Of a DNA stretch of 5,703 bases, positions 1-3,623 are shown in pieces. The position numbers were made by a program, and so were the translations under genes. Under the pieces are notes generated by a model that was given only the letters and a program-made list of their open reading frames with translations, did no database searches and had not been told where the DNA came from. The first letter of the stretch is position 1; every line of letters begins with the position of its first letter. Location of the stretch: the NCBI GenBank assembly GCA_012797915.1, contig JAAZOE010000561.1, positions 1 to 5,703 of the forward strand, given 5' to 3'. This stretch comes from Candidatus Zixiibacteriota bacterium (GTDB taxonomy: Bacteria; Zixibacteria; MSB-5A5; GN15; JAAZOE01).

Positions 1-2
1 CG

Positions 3-206
3 TCCGGAATCTATCAAAACGCCGCCGCGGTCATCCAACGGGAAATCGAAAACCGGACCGGCGTCAAAGTGCCGATTGTCTCGGACACCTCGCCGGAAGC
101 GGCCGTCCCCGTCCGCGGCCAATTCCGCGGATCGAACGCTCCTATCTTCATCCTTCACCTCCGTCGATCCTATCAACGGTGTCCGGGAACGCCCGGTTCC
201 CGCTAG
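3..206 (+). CDS. Possible 3' fragment of a convergent gene (DUF4838/alpha-glucuronidase N-terminal-like pattern)
   Basis: A plus-strand frame is open from the window edge to a TAG at 204-206; its start lies outside. In its first ~45 codons, G+C by codon position follows the coding pattern of a GC-rich genome (third > first > second, about 34, 29 and 22 of 45 by hand count). The protein includes AAAVIQREIENRTGVKVPIV, which resembles the 'AA-eLq-yIe-.TG..lPIv.D' pattern near the N-terminus of large carbohydrate-active proteins (DUF4838/alpha-glucuronidase and some heparinase-like proteins). This is pattern memory, not a search result. In those families the domain starts a long protein, whereas here the frame ends about 45 residues later and composition looks less coding after ~140. 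It may therefore be a frameshifted or truncated remnant. Its stop shares the CTAG palindrome with the flgN stop on the other strand. It has no evident link to flagella. Confidence 0.35.
   Translation, partial: SGIYQNAAAVIQREIENRTGVKVPIVSDTSPEAAVPVRGQFRGSNAPIFILHLRRSYQRCPGTPGSR
184..202 (-). terminator. Short GC-rich hairpin directly after the flgN stop; weak terminator candidate
   Basis: CGGGAAC (184-190) and GTTCCCG (196-202) form a perfect 7-bp stem with a 5-base loop, starting one base after the flgN stop codon. No T-run follows on either strand, so it is not a canonical intrinsic terminator. It could still mark the operon end, or act between the convergent transcripts. Confidence 0.3.
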
Positions 207-655
207 TGCTTCTTGTCCACGAACTGCGGCGCGACCTCCAGGTCGCGAATGTACCGGACGATCTTGGCCGAGTGCTGCAATTCTTTCAGCGCCTCCTTGA
301 CCCGATCGTGACGGTTGGTAGCATACTCTTCGTTTTCCTTGACCAGTTCCAGGTTTTTTCGAATGAGGGTGATGATGCACTGGGCCACCTTTTTAACCTC
401 CGGGGCCGAAGCCGCCAGATTGAACAGCTTCGGATTGTCGCCCCGCAAGGCCGTCACTTTCTGCTCCGATTCCTGAATCCGGCGGTGGCACCGCTCGATC
501 TCGGTGTACACCTCCAGCAGTTTGTCTTCTTTCTCGAATTTCAACAGATCCCGCTGTTTGTCGATCAGAATATACAGGGACTGGTAGAACGAATATTCTT
601 CCTTGAGGACGCGCAGGAGCTCCTGCTCCAGATTATTGATGGCGTTATACTCCAT
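203..655 (-). CDS. flgN: FlgN-type flagellar export chaperone
   Basis: This 150-residue soluble protein is almost entirely helical and charged. Residues ~1-70 read as a long amphipathic helix (LEQELLRVLKEEYSFYQSL, then LIDKQRDLLKFEKEDKLLEV), followed by a second coiled-coil stretch at ~85-140. The L..eE...Y..L..l...Q...L pattern and the length fit the FlgN family (cytoplasmic chaperones that, in enterobacteria, deliver hook-filament junction proteins FlgK and FlgL to the export apparatus). There is no signal peptide or membrane segment. It lies 12 bases after fliS in the same direction, so it is almost certainly cotranscribed. The ATG at 655 is chosen because AGGGAAG lies upstream at usable spacing. 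FliT, often encoded after fliS, is the alternative; it is usually nearer 100-120 residues, so FlgN is preferred. The client cannot be read from the sequence. Confidence 0.75.
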   Translation of the reverse strand: MEYNAINNLEQELLRVLKEEYSFYQSLYILIDKQRDLLKFEKEDKLLEVYTEIERCHRRIQESEQKVTALRGDNPKLFNLAASAPEVKKVAQCIITLIRKNLELVKENEEYATNRHDRVKEALKELQHSAKIVRYIRDLEVAPQFVDKKH

Positions 656-662
656 ATCCTCG

Positions 663-669
663 CTTCCCT
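663..669 (-). promoter_or_regulatory. flgN ribosome binding site overlapping the fliS stop
   Basis: On the minus strand the sequence is TAGGGAAGCGAGGATATG. The purine-rich AGGGAAG begins inside the fliS TAG and supports the ATG at 655. The later GAGG is only 2 bases from the ATG, too close to be the main site. A ribosome ending fliS sits on this site, which favours coupled translation. Confidence 0.55.
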
Positions 670-1126
670 ATGCTATGACCGCCAATCGTCCGGCGTTTCT
701 GTCGGCCGTCGCCGGCCGCGAGGCGCCGTCCCCGGCCGACCCGGCGGCGGGGCGCGCCTTGAGCCCGTCCCAGCCCTCCTTGATCGTCCGCAGCAACCCC
801 GCGATATGTTCCAGTTGTTCGCTCTTGGCCCCCGCCACCGCCATGTCGATTTCCTCGATCATATAGGCGTATAATTTGCCCAACGGCTGTGCGACCGCCG
901 CCCCCTTCTTCATATCCAGCGTGGTGTACAGGTGCACCAGGCACTGCCGGGCCTTTCCCCCCGCTGTTTTCCCTGCTTCGAGCCGACCGTCGCGGAAATG
1001 ACCGGCCGCCTGCTCCAGATAGGCGATGGTCCCTTTGTAGACGGTGAGAATCAGGTCGACCTGTGACATGCCCAGAACCTGGGTGGCTTGGTAGGTTTCG
1101 AATCCCTTTTTCATGCTTCGGCTCAT
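668..1126 (-). CDS. fliS: Flagellin export chaperone FliS
   Basis: FliS binds the C-terminal part of flagellin in the cytoplasm, prevents premature polymerisation and presents it to the FlhA export gate. The 152-residue protein shows the family layout: an N-terminal MKKGFETYQATQVLGMSQ segment, then VDLILTVYKGTIAYLEQA (the 'eLIl.LYdgai..l..A' helix), 'lyttLDmkkGaavAqpLgkLYaYM' at ~66-89, and a last helix ending IKEGWD at ~115-120. A Gly/Ala/Arg-rich tail of about 30 residues after Trp119 is longer than usual (family ~120-135 aa). The ATG at 1124-1126 is chosen because it overlaps the fliD TGA as TGATG. An upstream TTG at 1129 adds only one residue, and a downstream ATG at 1114 is less likely. 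No good Shine-Dalgarno precedes it, so translation probably depends on ribosomes finishing fliD. Confidence 0.92.
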   Translation of the reverse strand: MSRSMKKGFETYQATQVLGMSQVDLILTVYKGTIAYLEQAAGHFRDGRLEAGKTAGGKARQCLVHLYTTLDMKKGAAVAQPLGKLYAYMIEEIDMAVAGAKSEQLEHIAGLLRTIKEGWDGLKARPAAGSAGDGASRPATADRNAGRLAVIA

Positions 1127-1128
1127 CA
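1124..1128 (-). promoter_or_regulatory. TGATG stop-start overlap coupling fliD and fliS
   Basis: The full-length fliD frame ends with TGA at 1126-1128 and fliS starts with ATG at 1124-1126, sharing one A. A second in-frame TGA lies at 1123-1125. Such overlaps usually indicate translational coupling. The arrangement makes sense only if fliD is read to this point, not stopped at 1453. Confidence 0.75.
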
Positions 1129-1452
1129 ACCGTTCGTACCTAGAATGCTGGCCAGGTTCGACGTTGCCTGATCCAGCAACGACTGCAGATAGGAACTCTG
1201 GGACTGCAACTCCGACAGGGCCGTCTCCAGATCGGCGTATTCCTGCTCCAGCCGGGTGCGTCGCGCCGCCAGCCGTTCATCGAAATCCGTGACCCGATCC
1301 TCGTAATCATCGATCTGTGCCTGCAGGGCCGCGGACTTGCGGGCGATGACCCCATCCTGTCCATCGGTGATGCTTTCCAGTAGATCACGGAATCTGGAGG
1401 CGACACCGCGGGTGATCGTGATGTCTCCCTCGGACCCGTCCGCCAGTTGATT
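1126..1452 (-). pseudogene. fliD: C-terminal 108 codons of FliD, separated from the rest by an in-frame amber codon
   Basis: This segment directly continues the fliD frame after the TAG at 1453-1455 and stays open to TGA at 1126-1128. It encodes the expected end of a FliD: a 'GDITITRGVASRFRDLL' stretch (full-length residues ~677-693), a charged coiled coil at ~708-750, and ELQSQSSYLQSLL at ~749-761, the hallmark of the FliD C-terminal D0 helix. There is no in-frame ATG or GTG in the segment and no TTG before its final third, so it is unlikely to be made as a separate protein. In FliD this helix packs against the N-terminal helix to form the leg that contacts the filament, so losing it should inactivate the cap. 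It is labelled pseudogene because of the stop. Readthrough or a sequencing error would make it part of an intact gene. Its identity is secure; its status is not. Confidence 0.85.
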
Positions 1453-1455
1453 CTA
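1453..1455 (-). other. In-frame amber codon (TAG) inside fliD
   Basis: The minus-strand codons here read CTG ACC TAG AAT CAA CTG. The stop falls between the end of the D2/D3-type beta region and the final D1-D0 helix, where homologous FliD proteins continue without a break. One base change from CAG, AAG, GAG, TCG, TTG or TGG would create it. The frame is otherwise undisturbed on both sides. Confidence 0.9.
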
Positions 1456-3456
1456 GGTCAGGCCCACCAGGAGCTTCAAACCGGCCGTCGTGCGGTTGCC
1501 GTCGTTGCCGGTCAGGATCTGGCCTTTTCCGGTCGCCTTCTCGCCGTTGATCGTCCCGGCCACATTCTGACCGGCATGACTGACCCCAGACGCCAGCCCC
1601 AACTGTGACATGGCGTTGTTGGAAATGGAGGCCATTACTTCGACCTTCGATGACGAACCGTAGGTGGCCGAGGACAATTTCAGGTATCCCGTATCCCCAA
1701 GGTCGACCCACTCCACGCTGACCCCGCGGCTCCCGATCTTGGCGTCGGCATTGATCCGCGTCTGCAGTTCGTTGGCCAAATCCTCGCCCGACGAATAGGT
1801 TCGATCGGACAGGACAATCTCGTCCGAGACCACGCCGTCGATCCGCAGCTTCAGTCGATTGTTGGCCGTCGTCAGCGACAACGGCGTCGCCGTCGGGTCG
1901 GTCATGGTCAGCCCCTGCAGATACCCATGGGTCGCCGCCTGTGTGATTTCCACCGCAAAGGTGGAACCGCCGATAATCGACGAACTGCCGCTGATGAACG
2001 TGATCCCCTCGCTGGTCGAGGTCCCGGCGTCGGTGAACAGCTTGATCACGGCGTCGTAATCGTCGTTCAAAGCCGCCGTCAACTTGCCGGAATCCTTGAT
2101 CGTCAACCGCCCGGTCGAATCGGTACGGATACCGATGGCCGACAGGGCATTCAATGACTGATCCAAACCGGCGACGGTCGCGCCGATGGCGTTGCGCATG
2201 CGGCTCTCGATCGTCTGCAGGGTTGAATCGCCCATCAATATCCCGGCGGCCTGCGATTCGGCGTCGTATTTGCCGAGATCACTGATATATTCCAGGGCGT
2301 CATTATAGGCGCCCAGAAACGTCTCGATCTTTTCGCGAATGGCCGAAGTGTCCACGCCGGTCTGAAGGGTTACCGGTCCCGTTTCGGCCGTGGTGATACC
2401 CTTGAGGTTTAGAGTCAGGCCGGGTATGGCTTCCTCGATGGTGTTGGTCGTCGATCGGATGACGATCGGCGAACCATCGCCATCGGCGGAGCCGATGGAT
2501 ACGCGGGCATCCGATGCCTGCTGAAGCAGCGGCGCGAAGGTACTCACCTCGAACGTATCACCGGCCACGAGGCTCCCGTCGGTGAAGGTCAGTTTCAGAC
2601 CGTCCGGTCCGGTGATCTCCGTATCGGCCTGGGAAACGATGACCGTCCCCTCGGTGATCCCGTCCGTCCAGTTCAAGGCGATGTTTCCCTGTCCGACGGT
2701 CTGGGCGCCGTTGCCGCCGACGGTAAAGGTATACGTCTTGTTGACACTGCCGGTAAAAGCGGCCGTCGCCCCCAGAGCCACCCGGGCGGTCGCGTCTTCG
2801 GAAAACTCGGCCTCGGGATTGTCGAACGAGGCGGTGGCAAAATCGAAGTTCTGACCGCCGGTGAGGGAACTGGTCACGACAATCTTGTTCCGCTGACCCG
2901 TTTCCTCTCCGGTCAGCACCAGCCGGTACGGATTGGAGGCGGTGCCATCGTTGATGATGCTGGCGGTCACGCCGACATCGGCCTCGTTGATGGCGTTCTT
3001 GATTTCGACCAGGGAATTCTCGCCCTCGGTGATTTCGATGGTCGTGGCGCTCCGACTGCCCAACGCCAGGGTGATCGTCCCGGTCCCGAAGACGGCCTGG
3101 GTGGCGTCGGAGAACCCCTGCGAGGCGATCTGATGATTCCGGGCCAGGGACAGAATATTCAAGGTATAGGAACCGCCGGTGACCGTGCCATCGGCGGTTG
3201 CCGAAAGCAAATCTTCATCGGAAATGGAAATGGACGCCTCGTTCAGCGCCCGGGCGGTGGCCAGGCTTCCGACCGCGGTCTGTACGGCCAGGATTTTGGC
3301 CGACAGGGCCTTGAATGCCGTCAATTCCTTGGTGATTTCAGCCTGACGCTCCTCCAGCAACACGGCCGGCTTCCGCTCCACCGATATGAGCGCGTCGATA
3401 ATTTCGGTCGTGTTCAGGCCTGATACCAGTCCCTCGATCGACTGCAATCCCGCCAT
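1453..3456 (-). CDS. fliD: Flagellar filament cap protein FliD (hook-associated protein 2), up to the in-frame amber
   Basis: FliD forms the oligomeric cap at the filament tip and promotes insertion of exported flagellin. These 667 residues hold the FliD N-terminal domain (1-~105, starting MAGLQSIEGLVSGLNTTEII, with a coiled coil to ~65), a flagellin-hook IN motif at ~124-197, a Thr/Gly-rich beta insertion at ~205-310, and the start of the FliD C-terminal domain from ~312 (TNTIEEAIPGLTLNLK, then an 'AIREKIETFLGAYNDALEYI' helix). A second IN-like beta unit lies at ~498-618. The frame ends in 'TTAGLKLLVGLT' followed by TAG. That is not a natural FliD end, and the missing terminus follows in frame (1126-1452). 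Read through, the protein would be 776 residues, large for FliD because of the insertions. The ATG at 3456 has AGGGAG 6 bases upstream. There is no signal peptide, as expected for a type III exported protein. Confidence 0.95.
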   Translation of the reverse strand: MAGLQSIEGLVSGLNTTEIIDALISVERKPAVLLEERQAEITKELTAFKALSAKILAVQTAVGSLATARALNEASISISDEDLLSATADGTVTGGSYTLNILSLARNHQIASQGFSDATQAVFGTGTITLALGSRSATTIEITEGENSLVEIKNAINEADVGVTASIINDGTASNPYRLVLTGEETGQRNKIVVTSSLTGGQNFDFATASFDNPEAEFSEDATARVALGATAAFTGSVNKTYTFTVGGNGAQTVGQGNIALNWTDGITEGTVIVSQADTEITGPDGLKLTFTDGSLVAGDTFEVSTFAPLLQQASDARVSIGSADGDGSPIVIRSTTNTIEEAIPGLTLNLKGITTAETGPVTLQTGVDTSAIREKIETFLGAYNDALEYISDLGKYDAESQAAGILMGDSTLQTIESRMRNAIGATVAGLDQSLNALSAIGIRTDSTGRLTIKDSGKLTAALNDDYDAVIKLFTDAGTSTSEGITFISGSSSIIGGSTFAVEITQAATHGYLQGLTMTDPTATPLSLTTANNRLKLRIDGVVSDEIVLSDRTYSSGEDLANELQTRINADAKIGSRGVSVEWVDLGDTGYLKLSSATYGSSSKVEVMASISNNAMSQLGLASGVSHAGQNVAGTINGEKATGKGQILTGNDGNRTTAGLKLLVGLT

Positions 3457-3462
3457 GGCTTT

Positions 3463-3468
3463 CTCCCT
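3463..3468 (-). promoter_or_regulatory. fliD ribosome binding site
   Basis: AGGGAG on the minus strand, followed by the 6-base spacer AAAGCC and ATG. It is well placed and fixes the fliD start at 3456. Confidence 0.7.
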
Positions 3469-3497
3469 GTGACCCCGTCGTTCCCCGAATGACGAAA

Positions 3498-3516
3498 CCG
3501 GACGATTCCCGTCCGG
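3498..3516 (-). other. Hairpin in the fliD leader
   Basis: CCGGACG (3498-3504) and CGTCCGG (3510-3516) form a perfect 7-bp stem with a 5-base loop, about 40 bases before the fliD start. On the minus strand TTTCGTC follows, a poor U-tract. It could be a leader structure or a weak terminator. I recognise no riboswitch class. Confidence 0.4.
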
Positions 3517-3544
3517 ATGCCGATGTCGAAGCCGACGGACTCTG

Positions 3545-3560
3545 CCGTGTTACCGTGTTA
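3545..3560. repeat. Tandem duplication of an 8-bp unit, CCGTGTTA x2
   Basis: Two exact adjacent copies of CCGTGTTA (minus strand TAACACGG), followed by one further C matching the unit. They lie between the strong hairpin and the fliD leader. This could be a small operator-like repeat or slippage; nothing else supports either. Confidence 0.5.
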
Positions 3561-3579
3561 CTCCTGGCGATCCCCACAC

Positions 3580-3611
3580 TCTTCGGGGAGGGGTCACCCC
3601 CTCCCCGAAGA
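3580..3611 (-). terminator. Strong GC-rich hairpin after the flagellin gene
   Basis: TCTTCGGGGAGGGG (3580-3593) and CCCCTCCCCGAAGA (3598-3611) form a perfect 14-bp stem with the 4-base loop TCAC, starting 12 bases after the flagellin TAG. On the minus strand no T-run follows the stem; a TTTT precedes it instead. It fits a partial terminator or 3' stabilising stem that would leave flagellin mRNA far more abundant than fliD mRNA. The role is inferred; the structure is seen directly. Confidence 0.6.
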
Positions 3612-3623
3612 AAACGAGACTGA

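Noticed and set aside
14..151. 45-codon minus-strand frame starting ATG at 151 with a very good GGAGGTGA site 6 bases upstream, downstream of flgN
   Set aside because: The signal is tempting, but the product (MKIGAFDPRNWPRTG...) is Trp-rich and resembles nothing. Codon-position G+C (second > first) is wrong for a gene, while the opposite strand has the normal order. A short real gene cannot be excluded.
179..874. 231-codon plus-strand frame
   Set aside because: It lies antisense to fliS and flgN; its His/Gln/Leu-rich product mirrors the Asp/Glu/Lys-rich helices on the real strand.
1140..1406. 88-codon minus-strand frame rich in Arg, Pro and Ser
   Set aside because: It is an out-of-frame shadow of the FliD C-terminal tail, whose true frame gives ELQSQSSYL and the coiled coil.
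1407..1455. Stem-loop or TMV-type context downstream of the amber that would promote readthrough
   Set aside because: The following codons AAT CAA CTG do not match the CAR-YYA type context, and I see only very short possible stems. Folding was not computed.
1385..1711. 108-codon minus-strand frame crossing the amber region
   Set aside because: I considered whether a frameshift here could bypass the amber. The product (Arg/Gly/His-rich) has no FliD features, and fliD continues in its own frame after TAG, so no frameshift is needed.
3457..3623. Cyclic-di-GMP riboswitch or sigma-28 promoter between flagellin and fliD
   Set aside because: I looked for GEMM-type conserved cores and for TAAA/GCCGATAA spacing and found neither. 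Only simple hairpins and a tandem repeat are visible.
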